Notes: a model not told the origin generated them from the sequence alone. A stretch of 64,000 nucleotides of DNA from Saprospiraceae bacterium (GCA_016715985.1 JADJXD010000001.1:310001-374000); one strand, 5' to 3'. Shown: positions 47,974-58,031, numbered from the stretch's first letter. A program made the numbers and translations.

Positions 47974-49098
47974 ATGTATATTAAGCAATCAACAATTGTC
48001 ATTTTGATAACATTAATGACAGCCTGTAATTCAAAGAATCCTGAATCAGTTGAACTCGAGCCTGAACAAATATCTGACGACATTACTGTAAGCAGAGCTC
48101 AGTTCAATTCAATGGAAATGCAATTAGGTGAGATTTCTATGCAAAGTTTTGCAAAAACAATAAAGGCAACCGGCTCTATTGAATTAGAAAACAGTGCAAA
48201 AGCTACCATATCATCACATTTCGGCGGTGTTGTACAATCTATGTCGTGGAAAGTCGGAGAATACGTAAAAAAAGGAACGTTAATGTTTACTTTAACCAGT
48301 CCGGAAGCCATAGATCTTCAAAAAGAATATCTGGAATCAAAAGCACAACTTACCTATCTTGAAGCAGAATCCGAGCGACAAAATTTACTCGCAAAACAAA
48401 ATGCAGTCGCTCATAAAACGGCAATGAAGGCCACTTCCGATTACAAGGTTATGTCTGCCATGTACCAGAGCAGGAAAGAAAAACTTCAATTGATGAATAT
48501 TTCCCCAAATGAAGTGGAAAAAGGAAATTTTGTTTCACAAATAAGAATATTTGCTCCTATTTCAGGATATATATCAAAGATAAACACCATAAAAGGAATG
48601 TATCTGAGCGCAACCGAATCTGCAATGGAAATAGTAAATACTGATCAGTTGCATTTGTTATTACAAGTTTTTGAAAAAGACGTTATGCAAATCAAGAAAG
48701 GTCAGGAAATTATTTTTAAAGTACCCGTTACCGGAAACAAAGAGTACAGAGCTGAAGTATTTCTGATAGGCAAAATGATAGAAAGCGAAAAAAGACTCGT
48801 TGAAGTACACGGGCATTTAAGAGGAGAAAAAACGAATCTTTTACCCGGCATGTACACGGATGCAGAATTAATAACCGAAACTGCTTTGTTACCTGCCCTT
48901 CCTGATGATGCTTTGGTTATCATAAATGAAAAGCCCTACATATTTATACTTGCAAATATGGATGATGAAAATTACAAATTTCAAAAAATGGCTATATTTA
49001 CTGGCGAAAAAAGAAATAGTTATGTTGAAATTTCAAATTCAAAAGATATTCCACCCAAGAGCAAAATTCTTATCAAAGGCGCATTTGATATTTATTGA
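47974..49098 (+). CDS. czcB: RND efflux periplasmic adaptor lipoprotein
   Basis: 374 aa with a lipobox (LMTAC, Cys18). Membrane-fusion features: a lipoyl-like half motif (GGVVQSMSWKVGEYVKKGTLMFTL), a helical hairpin (~105-165), the second lipoyl half with beta-barrel (IFAPISGYISKINTIKGMYL) and a C-terminal domain. It bridges the pump and the TolC-like part. It starts 36 nt after the pump gene. No His-rich N-terminal metal-binding stretch is seen. Confidence 0.88.
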   Translation: MYIKQSTIVILITLMTACNSKNPESVELEPEQISDDITVSRAQFNSMEMQLGEISMQSFAKTIKATGSIELENSAKATISSHFGGVVQSMSWKVGEYVKKGTLMFTLTSPEAIDLQKEYLESKAQLTYLEAESERQNLLAKQNAVAHKTAMKATSDYKVMSAMYQSRKEKLQLMNISPNEVEKGNFVSQIRIFAPISGYISKINTIKGMYLSATESAMEIVNTDQLHLLLQVFEKDVMQIKKGQEIIFKVPVTGNKEYRAEVFLIGKMIESEKRLVEVHGHLRGEKTNLLPGMYTDAELITETALLPALPDDALVIINEKPYIFILANMDDENYKFQKMAIFTGEKRNSYVEISNSKDIPPKSKILIKGAFDIY

Positions 49099-49131
49099 TC
49101 AGAGATTCTGTTGTTTAAATCATTCCTGCCG

Positions 49132-49800
49132 ATGAAAATTTTAGTAATTGAAGACGAACCAGGCATTTATAAATTTTTAAACCAGGGACTTTCTGAAGAA
49201 GGGTACAATGTTACAATTGCTGCCGACGGAGAAACAGGCCTTGAATTTCTTAGTAAAGAAAAATTTGATCTGATATTATTGGATTGGATGTTGCCGGGTA
49301 TTTCAGGGTTAGAACTTTGTAAAAAAGTACGTAATGAAAACATGATGACACCAATTATTTTTCTGACTGCAAAAGATAATGTGGAAGACACTATCAAAGG
49401 ATTAAAGTCAGGCGCTAATGATTATATCAAAAAACCATTCAGTTTTGATGAATTACTCGAAAGAATCAATGTACAGTTGAGAGATAAATCAAAAAAACAA
49501 GACATAATCGACCTTCAGAATATCAGAATCGATCTTTCCGAACATACTATTTACAAGGACGGGATTGAAGTACATCTGACACAAAAAGAGTTCCAATTAT
49601 TAGTCTATCTGACTCAACATAAAGGCAAAGTATGCACCAGAAAGGAAATTATAGAAAGTGTGTGGGATATTCACTTTGATTATGATTCTGGCGTAATTGA
49701 TGTTTTTATTAACGGAATCAGAAAGAAACTTAATTTAGATGTTGAAACAGGGATTTTACACACTATCCGTGGAATTGGATATTTAATTAAAGAATCCTGA
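49132..49800 (+). CDS. OmpR-family response regulator of the metal-efflux cluster
   Basis: 223 aa from the ATG at 49132 (a TTG at 49111 is in frame but MKILVIEDEP is the classic start). Receiver domain with acidic pocket (Glu7, Asp8), phosphorylated Asp51 (LILLDWMLPG), Thr79 and Lys101 (KKPF). A winged-helix DNA-binding domain follows (VHLTQKEFQLLVYL, VIDVFINGIRKKL, TIRGIGYLI). It lies 33 nt after the adaptor gene and 44 nt before the sensor gene. It is the prime candidate to bind the paired CTTAAG operators at 43518 and 51268. Confidence 0.92.
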   Translation: MKILVIEDEPGIYKFLNQGLSEEGYNVTIAADGETGLEFLSKEKFDLILLDWMLPGISGLELCKKVRNENMMTPIIFLTAKDNVEDTIKGLKSGANDYIKKPFSFDELLERINVQLRDKSKKQDIIDLQNIRIDLSEHTIYKDGIEVHLTQKEFQLLVYLTQHKGKVCTRKEIIESVWDIHFDYDSGVIDVFINGIRKKLNLDVETGILHTIRGIGYLIKES

Positions 49801-49844
49801 AAAGTAAGGAGGTTGGACTTAAATCAAATTAAAACAGTAGTAAA

Positions 49845-51236
49845 TTGCATTTATCCATAAAAAACAGAATTGCCTTCATGTACCTGATTACAACAGGTGC
49901 ATTGGTCGGTATATTACTTTTGAGTATCTTTTTTGTTGTCAAACAAAAAGTATTTGGCGATCTTGACGATTTACTGAATTATGAAGCGATTAAACATACA
50001 AAGGAAATCAAAGTAGAAGATAACAGCATCATTTTCATAAATAAAAGTGAGATGCTGGAGAGAGAACATAGAGAAGCTGATGCAAATCCTGTTTTTATAC
50101 AATTGGTTGATAAGGATGGCATTCTTATGGACAAATCTCCAAATTTGAAAGAAGGTTTTCTGGTCTTTGATCCTGATCACAAAGGTGATATAGACGGAAG
50201 TCGAAAACTCAATGACCGAAGAATCCGACAAACACAAGTGAATGTAACGGTAGATGGAATTATCGTTGGCCATATTATCACTGCTGTTTCTTCTGAAAAT
50301 GCAGAACAATTAATCTCTACATTACGAACACATTTCTATACTGCATTTCCGGTTATGCTAATCGTACTTTTTTTTGTAACCAGATTTCTCGCAGGCAGGA
50401 GTATTCGTCCTGTCTCAGAAATTATCCGGGTATCGAATGCAATAACCACGAATAGTCTCAATAGCAGAATTCTGGTTCCTGAGCAGAAAGATGAACTTTC
50501 AGATTTGGCCAATTCAATTAATAGCCTGCTAGAAAGAATACAGAGAGGGACAGAAAGGGAAAAACAATTTGCTTCTGATGCAGCACATGAACTTCGTACA
50601 CCACTTGCAGTTTTAAAAGGTACACTTGAGGTCCTTATCAGAAAACCCCGCACGGAATCGGAGTACCAGGAGAAAATAGCTGAATGTATTGGAGAAATTG
50701 ATCGGTTAACTGCCATTTCAGAGCAATTACTGGAGCTTGCCAAAATGGAGCATGACCAGAATCGAAATACCAGAAATGTAAATCTTGTAGATTTAATTCA
50801 GCAAACTATCAACCGGTTCCAAACACAAATAGAGCTTAAAAATATACATTTAGAGTTTAAGCACCCTGAAATCCTTCAAGTGACCATTAATACAAAACTA
50901 ATGGATTTGATTGTAGAAAATCTCCTTTCTAATGCAGTTAAATACAGTGAAAAAAATGGACAGATCGATATAGAGTTAATACAAAGTAATCAAAATATAT
51001 ACTTTAAGGTACGAGACAATGGAATTGGTATTCCGGAGGAAAAGCTAAAAAAAATATTCGATCCGTTTTTCAGAGGCCATTCTTTAAAAAATCAGGAAAT
51101 AAAGGGGACAGGATTGGGGCTATCCATCGTGAATAAAGCCTGCGAGCAGTTAAATGCGAAAATAACCATAGACAGTGTGCCCGAAAACGGTACAGAAGTA
51201 AAAATCAGTTTTTTGCAACCAACCGATTGTTATTAA
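49845..51236 (+). CDS. HAMP-containing sensor histidine kinase of the metal-efflux cluster
   Basis: 463 aa from a TTG at 49845; a stop at 49830-49832 prevents a longer protein, and the next in-frame ATG at 49878 would remove the conserved KNRIAF lead-in. First transmembrane segment ~11-32, periplasmic sensor ~35-160, second transmembrane segment ~164-184, HAMP ~184-237, phosphoacceptor His248 in DAAHELRTPL, N box (VENLLSNAVKYSE), G boxes (DNGIGIP, GTGLGLSIV). The periplasmic part has several Glu, Asp and His residues that could bind metal. An AAGGAGG at 49806-49812 lies too far away (33 nt) to serve the TTG. Confidence 0.9.
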   Translation: MHLSIKNRIAFMYLITTGALVGILLLSIFFVVKQKVFGDLDDLLNYEAIKHTKEIKVEDNSIIFINKSEMLEREHREADANPVFIQLVDKDGILMDKSPNLKEGFLVFDPDHKGDIDGSRKLNDRRIRQTQVNVTVDGIIVGHIITAVSSENAEQLISTLRTHFYTAFPVMLIVLFFVTRFLAGRSIRPVSEIIRVSNAITTNSLNSRILVPEQKDELSDLANSINSLLERIQRGTEREKQFASDAAHELRTPLAVLKGTLEVLIRKPRTESEYQEKIAECIGEIDRLTAISEQLLELAKMEHDQNRNTRNVNLVDLIQQTINRFQTQIELKNIHLEFKHPEILQVTINTKLMDLIVENLLSNAVKYSEKNGQIDIELIQSNQNIYFKVRDNGIGIPEEKLKKIFDPFFRGHSLKNQEIKGTGLGLSIVNKACEQLNAKITIDSVPENGTEVKISFLQPTDCY

Positions 51237-51267
51237 TTATTCTCTTGGATGATCGACATTCAATTCC

Positions 51268-51287
51268 AATCTTAAGCCATTCTTAAG
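51268..51287 (+). promoter_or_regulatory. Tandem operator of the VIT/CCC1 promoter (paired CTTAAG, 11-bp spacing)
   Basis: AATCTTAAG-CC-ATTCTTAAG. It matches the efflux operator at 43518-43537 in 19 of 20 bases and has the same 32-nt distance to the -7 box, pointing to shared control. Confidence 0.75.
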
Positions 51288-51319
51288 CATCAATAAAACA
51301 TAGTTACAACTATAAATCG

Positions 51320-51327
51320 TAATTTTG
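51320..51327 (+). promoter_or_regulatory. -7 box (TAATTTTG) of the VIT/CCC1 gene
   Basis: Matches TAnnTTTG; it ends 18 nt before the ATG at 51346. No TTG occurs at the -33 position, as expected of an activator-dependent promoter. It also overlaps the TTG at 51325, arguing against that codon as the start. Confidence 0.6.
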
Positions 51328-51345
51328 TATCGTATATTAAACGAT

Positions 51346-52443
51346 ATGAAAAACAAAAATATTCAGACAGAAGTAGATACAGGCTATCTGTATGAAATTC
51401 TTGCAAATCATGAAAATGATGAGCAAATTGCAATTATTTTTAAACAAATGAGTGAGATTGAAAAAGGCCATGCTATAGCTTTTTTAAAAAAATCCAACCT
51501 ACCCGTTACACCATATCCATCTCCATCCTTCAGAGCTAAATTTATTGGCTATCTCGGCAAAGTGTTTGGGTATGATTTTATACTAGGTATGCTTCTGGAT
51601 ACTGAAAAAAATTTGTCCAATGTCATCAGAACAAAAAAGGAACAATTAAAAGTTGAAAATTCCATCTCAGACACTTCTCATGTTACCATACTTAAAAACA
51701 TTCTTAACCAACAAACGAGTGTTTCCGGGTCAAGTCTTGCACGTTTTGAAAAAAGACACAGATCTGTCGGGGGAAATGCGTTAAGAGCTGCTGTTTTGGG
51801 TGGAAACGACGGACTTGTTTCAAATTTTAGTTTGATTATGGGAATTGCCGGAGCGACAAGTGGTAATCAGGAAATATTGCTGGCAGGAACAGCGGGATTG
51901 CTTGCCGGTGCACTGTCTATGGCATTGGGAGAGTGGATATCTGTAAAAAGCTCACAGGAATTGTACGAAAATCAAATGAACCTTGAAATGGAAGAAATTG
52001 AGATCAATCCGGAGGGTGAAGAGAAGGAAGTTGTCCTTATTTACATGGCAAAAGGCATTCCTGAAAATGATGCAAAAGCAATGGCAAAAGAAATTATGGT
52101 ACACAAAAGTAAAGCTCACGAGCTATTGGTTAAAGAAGAATTGGGTATAAATAGTGCAGATTTGAAAGGCTCAGCCATGGAAGCGGCAGTGACATCTTTT
52201 ATTCTATTTGCCATCGGAGCCATTATACCTGTCATTCCGTATTTTTTCCTGACCGGTATGAAAGCGTTGTTTTTATCAGTCGGTATGAGTGCAATCGGCC
52301 TCTTTTTGATAGGTTCAGCCATCACATTATTTACAGGTAAGAGTATTTTTTATTCCGGGTCAAGACAGGTCATTTTCGGACTGGCTGCTGCTGCGATTAC
52401 TTACGGTATCGGTAGTTTGATAGGTGTTCAGTTAGCAGGGTAA
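51346..52443 (+). CDS. VIT1/CCC1-family metal transporter with N-terminal ferritin-like domain
   Basis: 365 aa from the ATG at 51346. Residues ~1-125 are helical with ferritin-like metal-ligand spacing (EILANHENDEQIAIIF, EIEKGHAIAF). Residues ~135-365 are a VIT/CCC1 membrane domain: LRAAVLGGNDGLVSNFSLIMG, then GALSMALGEWISVKSSQE, a charged metal-binding loop rich in Glu (LEMEEIEINPEGEE) and three further membrane helices. Family members move Fe2+ or Mn2+ out of the cytosol or into compartments, with the ferritin-like domain sensing or delivering metal (as in MbfA). Its operator links it to the efflux operon. Confidence 0.85.
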   Translation: MKNKNIQTEVDTGYLYEILANHENDEQIAIIFKQMSEIEKGHAIAFLKKSNLPVTPYPSPSFRAKFIGYLGKVFGYDFILGMLLDTEKNLSNVIRTKKEQLKVENSISDTSHVTILKNILNQQTSVSGSSLARFEKRHRSVGGNALRAAVLGGNDGLVSNFSLIMGIAGATSGNQEILLAGTAGLLAGALSMALGEWISVKSSQELYENQMNLEMEEIEINPEGEEKEVVLIYMAKGIPENDAKAMAKEIMVHKSKAHELLVKEELGINSADLKGSAMEAAVTSFILFAIGAIIPVIPYFFLTGMKALFLSVGMSAIGLFLIGSAITLFTGKSIFYSGSRQVIFGLAAAAITYGIGSLIGVQLAG

Positions 52444-52509
52444 AAAGATAAACTTTTAAAAAATTATTTAAATAACATATTTCATTAATTCACAAAAATA
52501 TATTTTATC

Positions 52510-53016
52510 ATGAACGACGCACATTTGCATTTAGTCTTAAATCATTTTCCGATAATCTTACCGGTAATTGGGTTAATTGTACTGGCAGGAGGTTACTTTT
52601 TCAAATCGACTCCTGTCCGACTCACAGCATTATTCATCTTTGTTTTGGGTGGGATATCTACTTTACCGGCTTTTTTTACCGGAGAAGGGGCAGAAGAGAT
52701 AGCAGAAAAATTACCGGGCGTGACAGATGCTATCATTCATCGACACGAAGAGTTTGCTGAAACATTTGCTATTTTGTCTTACATATTAGGTGCTTTTTCC
52801 CTGATCGGTCTTTGGGCAAATTATAAATACAAGTCATATGCATCCATTATAAATGGTATTGTCATCATAATTGCATTAGCTACCCTATATTATGGCAAAC
52901 AAACAGGAACATCAGGAGGTGAAATCAGACATACTGAGATCAGATCAGATTATAATGCCACTACACAATCCAATCCGGAAATGACTCCGACGACTGAAGA
53001 AAATGATGATGATTGA
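52510..53016 (+). CDS. Small integral membrane protein, function unknown
   Basis: 168 aa with four hydrophobic helices (~8-28, 36-52, 82-103, 110-125). It begins HLHLVLNHFPIILPVIG, like Bacteroidota membrane proteins near DUF2231. Several His residues (5, 7, 12 and the pair in IIHRHEEF) could bind metal or heme. The C-terminus is hydrophilic and acidic. It lies 66 nt after the VIT gene, possibly in the same transcript. Confidence 0.6.
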   Translation: MNDAHLHLVLNHFPIILPVIGLIVLAGGYFFKSTPVRLTALFIFVLGGISTLPAFFTGEGAEEIAEKLPGVTDAIIHRHEEFAETFAILSYILGAFSLIGLWANYKYKSYASIINGIVIIIALATLYYGKQTGTSGGEIRHTEIRSDYNATTQSNPEMTPTTEENDDD

Positions 53017-53111
53017 TTAAAAATAGATTCTGAATACAATAAGAAATAAAATATTCTGAATAATTCTAAGCTGAATATTATCTTTAGCACTCGAACCAAT
53101 AATATTCAGAA

Positions 53112-56100
53112 ATGAGAGCAAGATTTTATTCAATTATTTTTTTAACAGCATTTATTTCTACATCCATAATTTCACAAGAGAAAAAAGAAACCTGGGATGT
53201 AAATAATCCTCCCGGCAACTTCAAAAATGTGTCTGTTACGACAGATGAAGGTACCTGGATGAATCTGGATGTCAGCCCGGATGGTAAAACGATCGTTTTT
53301 GATATGTTGGGAGATATTTTTTCCATTCCGGTTACCGGAGGAAAAGCCACTCCCTTACGAACAGGCTTAGCATGGGAAGTACAGCCCAGATTCAGCCCTG
53401 ATGGAAAACAAATTCTGTTTAGCAGTGATGCCGGCGGTGGGGATAATTTATGGGTGATGAAATCAGATGGAAGCAGTGCAAAACAAATAACAAAAGAAAC
53501 CTTCAGGCTGCTGAATAATGGTGAGTGGATTCCGGGAACTGATTTTGTGGTAGCCAGAAAACATTTCACTTCTGAAAGATCACTTGGTGCCGGGGAGATG
53601 TGGATGTATCACATTTCAGGCGGAGAAGGCATTCAACTTACAAAAAGAAAAAATGACCAACAGGATGTTAATGAACCATCTGTCAGCCATGACGGAAGGT
53701 ATGTTTATTATAGTGAAGATATGTATCCGGGCGGTTATTTTCAATACAACAAAGATCCCAACAGTCAGATTTTTGTCATCAACAGATATGACCGGCATAC
53801 CGGAGAAACAGAGACAGTGGTCAGTGGTCCCGGTGGCGCTTGCCGCCCGCAGGTATCACGTGACGGAAGTAAAATAGCTTATGTAAGAAGGATTAGGACA
53901 GAGTCTGTATTATTTATCCACGACCTTAAAACGGGGTCGGACATACCGGTATTCAGAAATCTGAGCAAGGATCAACAGGAAGCATGGACCGTATTCGGAA
54001 TTTATACCGGATTCGACTGGTCACCGGATGATAAATTCATTTACATATGGGGACAGGGTAAAATACACAAAGTAGATGTGGCGGCCAAAACATCTGTCAT
54101 TGTTCCGTTTGAAGTGACTGTTGATCATAAATTGATGGAAACGGTTGAATTTGAAAACAAGGTATTTGAAGATGATTTTGAAGTTAAAGTTTTACGAAAT
54201 GCCAAAACATCTCCTGACGGAAAAACAATTGTTTTTAATGCTCTCGGAAAATTATATGTGGCCGGTTTACCAAACGGCAAACCTGAAAGAATTACAAAAG
54301 ACTCTGATATTGAAGCAGAACCATCCTTTTCGAAAGATGGCAGCTCCATTGTTTATGTGACATGGAGTGATGAAACCATGGGAGCTATCCGAAAGTATGA
54401 TCTGAAAACTAAACAAATCATCACCTTGACTAAGGATAAAGCAATCTACAATACACCATCCTTTTCTCCTGACGGCAAAAAAATAGTATATAAAAAGAGT
54501 GGTGGTAATGGACACATGGGATACACGCACACAAAAGAACCCGGTATTTATGAAATGAATGTTAATGGTGAAAATCCTGTATTTTTAGTTAAAAATGGCG
54601 AATATCCCGAATACAGCGCCAATGGTAAAAAAGTTTTTTTCACAAAAGGCGGTTTTGTATTTGGAAGCATTACCAAAAGTTTTGAAGCTTTTGACCTTGA
54701 AAGTAAAAAAACAGAGACGATATTTAATACAAAATACACGACACAATTTACGCCAAGCCCTGATAATAAGTGGGTTGCATTTACAGAATTGTACAAGGTT
54801 TATATCGCACCAATGCCTATGACAGGACAAGCATTCGGACTTTCAGCCACCACCAAAGCAGTGCCGGTAGCTCAGGTTGCTAAAGATGCCGGCATCAATC
54901 TGCATTGGTCTTCAGACAGTAAGAAGCTACACTGGACATTGGGTAATGAATATTTTACAGAAGAACTGACAAGAAGATTTCTCTTCCTGGAAGGTGCTGT
55001 GGATAGTATTCCACCCATTGATTCGACCGGTTTGAAGATAAAGTTGATCGCAAAATCTGACAGACCGGAAGGCAAAATACTTTTTACCGGATCGAAAATC
55101 ATCACGATGGAAGGCGATCAGGTTATCGAAAACGGAGAAATCCTGATTGACGGTAATAAAATTGTACATATCGGAAACAACAACAGTGCTCCGAGAGATT
55201 CCAAAACCAAGATTATTGATTTAAAAGGAAAGACAATCATGCCGGGCATCATAGATGTACATGCGCATCTCGGAGCATTCAGAGGCGGTATCAGTCCCCA
55301 AAAACACTGGGAATATTTCACCAATCTGGCTTATGGAGTTACAACGACTCATGATCCATCCGTTAATTCAGAAATTACTTTCGCTCAATCTGAAATGGTC
55401 AGGTCCGGTGAAATGATCGGACCCCGAATTTACAGTACAGGTACAATACTTTATGGAGCAGATGGTGATTTTAAAGCCGTCATCAACAATCTGGAAGATG
55501 CAAAATCTGCCTTGCGGAGAACAAAAGCTTTTGGAGCATTCAGTGTAAAATCTTATAATCAGCCACGCAGAGACCAAAGACAACAAGTCATTGAAGCAGC
55601 ACGCCAGTTAGGTATCAGAGTGGTTCCGGAAGGAGGCTCTTTTTTTTACCACAACATGACGATGGTAGCGGACGGACACACCAGTGTAGAACATAATATT
55701 CCGGTTGCTCCTTTATATAATGATGTCATCAAATTCTGGTCAGCAACCAAAACAAGTAATACTCCTACCCTGATAGTCAATTACGGCGGGATCAACGGAG
55801 AATATTATTGGTATCAAAAAACCAATGTTTGGGAGAAAGAACGTTTATTGAATTTCACACCCAGAGCAATTATCGATTCACGTTCCCGTCACAGAACGAT
55901 GGTACCGGATGAAGAATACACCAATGGTCATATTCTCACAAGTCAATCCTGCAAAAATCTTCAGGATGCAGGTGTAAATATCAATCTGGGAGCGCATGGA
56001 CAACTACAGGGATTAGGTGCTCATTGGGAATTGTGGATGTTGCAACAAGGGGGAATGACCAATATGCAGGCTTTACGATCCGCAACTCTCAACGGTGCTG

Positions 56101-56384
56101 AATATCTCGGAATGGATAAAGAAATCGGTTCGCTGAAAACCGGTAAACTTGCAGACTTGATTATTATAGATGGAGATCCTCTGAAAAATATTCTAGACAC
56201 AGAAAATGTGCTGTACACAATGGTCAATGGCAGATTGTATGATGCAGCGTCCATGAACGAAACGGGCAATTACAATAAAGTACGAACTAAGTTTTTCTGG
56301 GAGCATGAAGGAAGCGGCAATGCATTTCCATTTTACAGTGAAACAAATGGTTTTATGCCGGCTATGTGCGGTTGTCGTCATTAA
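53112..56384 (+). CDS. TolB-like propeller amidohydrolase (exported)
   Basis: 1090 aa with a signal peptide (1-22). Residues ~40-620 contain repeated PD40/WD40-like TolB strands (VSPDGKTIVFDMLG, FSPDGKQILFSSD, TSPDGKTIVFNALG, FSPDGKKIVYKKSG), a propeller. Residues ~645-1090 are an amidohydrolase-superfamily domain: metal-binding HAH in IDVHAHLG, EHNIPVAP, NLGAHGQ and the closing strand LRSATLNGAEYLGMD with LADLIIIDGDPL. Such proteins are common in Bacteroidota; the substrate is unknown, perhaps a peptide or cyclic imide. It ends CGCRH. A weak promoter (TATCTTTA near 53078) precedes it, and a bidirectional terminator follows. Confidence 0.85.
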   Translation: MRARFYSIIFLTAFISTSIISQEKKETWDVNNPPGNFKNVSVTTDEGTWMNLDVSPDGKTIVFDMLGDIFSIPVTGGKATPLRTGLAWEVQPRFSPDGKQILFSSDAGGGDNLWVMKSDGSSAKQITKETFRLLNNGEWIPGTDFVVARKHFTSERSLGAGEMWMYHISGGEGIQLTKRKNDQQDVNEPSVSHDGRYVYYSEDMYPGGYFQYNKDPNSQIFVINRYDRHTGETETVVSGPGGACRPQVSRDGSKIAYVRRIRTESVLFIHDLKTGSDIPVFRNLSKDQQEAWTVFGIYTGFDWSPDDKFIYIWGQGKIHKVDVAAKTSVIVPFEVTVDHKLMETVEFENKVFEDDFEVKVLRNAKTSPDGKTIVFNALGKLYVAGLPNGKPERITKDSDIEAEPSFSKDGSSIVYVTWSDETMGAIRKYDLKTKQIITLTKDKAIYNTPSFSPDGKKIVYKKSGGNGHMGYTHTKEPGIYEMNVNGENPVFLVKNGEYPEYSANGKKVFFTKGGFVFGSITKSFEAFDLESKKTETIFNTKYTTQFTPSPDNKWVAFTELYKVYIAPMPMTGQAFGLSATTKAVPVAQVAKDAGINLHWSSDSKKLHWTLGNEYFTEELTRRFLFLEGAVDSIPPIDSTGLKIKLIAKSDRPEGKILFTGSKIITMEGDQVIENGEILIDGNKIVHIGNNNSAPRDSKTKIIDLKGKTIMPGIIDVHAHLGAFRGGISPQKHWEYFTNLAYGVTTTHDPSVNSEITFAQSEMVRSGEMIGPRIYSTGTILYGADGDFKAVINNLEDAKSALRRTKAFGAFSVKSYNQPRRDQRQQVIEAARQLGIRVVPEGGSFFYHNMTMVADGHTSVEHNIPVAPLYNDVIKFWSATKTSNTPTLIVNYGGINGEYYWYQKTNVWEKERLLNFTPRAIIDSRSRHRTMVPDEEYTNGHILTSQSCKNLQDAGVNINLGAHGQLQGLGAHWELWMLQQGGMTNMQALRSATLNGAEYLGMDKEIGSLKTGKLADLIIIDGDPLKNILDTENVLYTMVNGRLYDAASMNETGNYNKVRTKFFWEHEGSGNAFPFYSETNGFMPAMCGCRH

Positions 56385-56445
56385 ACCCTAATTATGTATT
56401 AGAAAATACACGAAGTTCCAACGCATAATCCGGGGTAAAACAAAT

Positions 56446-56477
56446 CAGCCGGAAATAAAACCAATTATTTCCGGCTG
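56446..56477. terminator. Bidirectional terminator between amidohydrolase and flotillin genes
   Basis: A perfect 12-bp inverted repeat (CAGCCGGAAATA / TATTTCCGGCTG) with U-rich tails on both strands, in the 117-nt gap between convergent genes. Confidence 0.88.
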
Positions 56478-56501
56478 TTTAATTATTTTTAATACAAAAG
56501 A

Positions 56502-58031
56502 CTACTTTTCGTCTTCTTTGATTTCAGTGACAGTGTCTTCCGTTGATTTCTGATCTGCCCCTTTCAGATATGCAGGAAGGTTTAGTCCGGCCATGTTAAA
56601 TAGATCATTTAAAGGTGGAACTGTTTTCATCATGCCTGAAACAAAATTGGCAGTAGTCGAATTTTGCCCATCCTGACCACCATTTCCTGAGTCCCAAACC
56701 GTAATTTTATCAATTTTGATATTCTTCACTGCTTCAACCTGTGTTCTTACCAATTCAGGCAATTTTTCAATTAACAATAGCTGAAATGCTTTAGATGGGT
56801 CTCCACCAGCTGCTTTTACAACCTGCTCATATCCATCTGCTTGTTTGGTGAGTATTTCATAAAGACCTTTTGCTTCTGCCTGCATCTTGGCAAAGATTGC
56901 ATCTGCTTCCCCTTTGGCATTCTCTCTGATCCGCTCTGCATCTGCCTGCGCTTCAATGATAGCCTTTTGTTTTGCAATTTCAGCGGGTATGACCACATTG
57001 GCAATCTGGCTGGAGCGTTCCCTTTCAGAACGAGCTAATTCTGCTTTTTGCTCCGCAAGGTATGCTTCTTCCAACGCTCTAGCCTGCTGAACTTTTTCTG
57101 CAGTGATGGCAATCCGAAGTGCTTCTGCTTCTTTTTCTCTACGGAGAGCATCCGAACCGGCAATTAATATTTTAGCTTCATTTTCTCCTTTTACAGCAGT
57201 AGCATTGGCTTCTGAAATTTTAACTCTGGTATCCTTTGCAGCTTCTGCTTTACCGATAGATTCATCTTTATTGGCTTCAGCAATACTGATTTCTCTGTCT
57301 TTCTGCGTTACAGCTATTTTAACATCTCTGTCACGATGTGTTTCTGCAATAGAAATATCACGCTCTCTGTCCGCCATTGCTTTACCTGTCTCCCCTATTT
57401 TTTCCTGCTCTGCAACGCTGATTTTAGCTTCATTGATAGCTTTTGCTGCTGCTTCTTTCCCCAAAGCTTCAATATAACCGGATTCGTCTTTAATATCCGT
57501 GACGTTCACGTTAATAAGTTTCAATCCAATTTTTTTCAGTTCGGTATCCACATTTTTAGAAATGTTATCCAAAAATTTATCTCTGTCTGAATTGATCTCT
57601 TCAATTGTCATGGTAGCGATTACCAAACGCAACTGACCAAATAAAATATCTTTTGATAATTCCTGAATCTGATCAGGTGCAAGGCCCAGCAATCTTTCTG
57701 CTGCGTTACTCATACTGTCCACATCAGTAGATATAGCTATTGTAAAACGACACGGGACATCCACCCGGATATTCTGACGACTTAAGGCATTGGTCAGATT
57801 AGCTTCAATGGAAATCGGCTTCAAATCAAGATATGCATAATCCTGAATCACAGGCCAGATGAAAGCCCCTCCACCATGAATACATTTGGCAGAAGTTCCT
57901 CCTGTACGACCATAGACTACAAGAATTTTATCAGAAGGACATCGTTTGTATCTAGCCAACAAGGCCAATGTCAGTACGACAAAGACAATTACTACTACAA
58001 AAATGGAAATAAAAGGCATTAGTTCGTTCAT
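56502..58031 (-). CDS. floT: Flotillin-family SPFH membrane scaffold protein
   Basis: 509 aa. One N-terminal transmembrane helix (~7-28), an SPFH domain (~30-200; DKILVVYGRTGG, VDVPCRFTIAI, RLVIATMTIEEINSDRDKF) and a very long Ala/Glu/Lys-rich coiled coil (~210-415) typical of flotillins, then a short tail. It matches FloT/YuaG in length. Flotillins organise membrane microdomains. The upstream gene (39-nt gap) is an NfeD-like protein, the usual partner. Confidence 0.9.
   Translation of the reverse strand: MNELMPFISIFVVVIVFVVLTLALLARYKRCPSDKILVVYGRTGGTSAKCIHGGGAFIWPVIQDYAYLDLKPISIEANLTNALSRQNIRVDVPCRFTIAISTDVDSMSNAAERLLGLAPDQIQELSKDILFGQLRLVIATMTIEEINSDRDKFLDNISKNVDTELKKIGLKLINVNVTDIKDESGYIEALGKEAAAKAINEAKISVAEQEKIGETGKAMADRERDISIAETHRDRDVKIAVTQKDREISIAEANKDESIGKAEAAKDTRVKISEANATAVKGENEAKILIAGSDALRREKEAEALRIAITAEKVQQARALEEAYLAEQKAELARSERERSSQIANVVIPAEIAKQKAIIEAQADAERIRENAKGEADAIFAKMQAEAKGLYEILTKQADGYEQVVKAAGGDPSKAFQLLLIEKLPELVRTQVEAVKNIKIDKITVWDSGNGGQDGQNSTTANFVSGMMKTVPPLNDLFNMAGLNLPAYLKGADQKSTEDTVTEIKEDEK

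Noticed and set aside
49806..49812. AAGGAGG as ribosome binding site of the sensor kinase
   Set aside because: It lies 33 nt from the TTG start, no in-frame start is at suitable distance (a stop at 49830-49832 blocks it), and this lineage rarely uses such sites.
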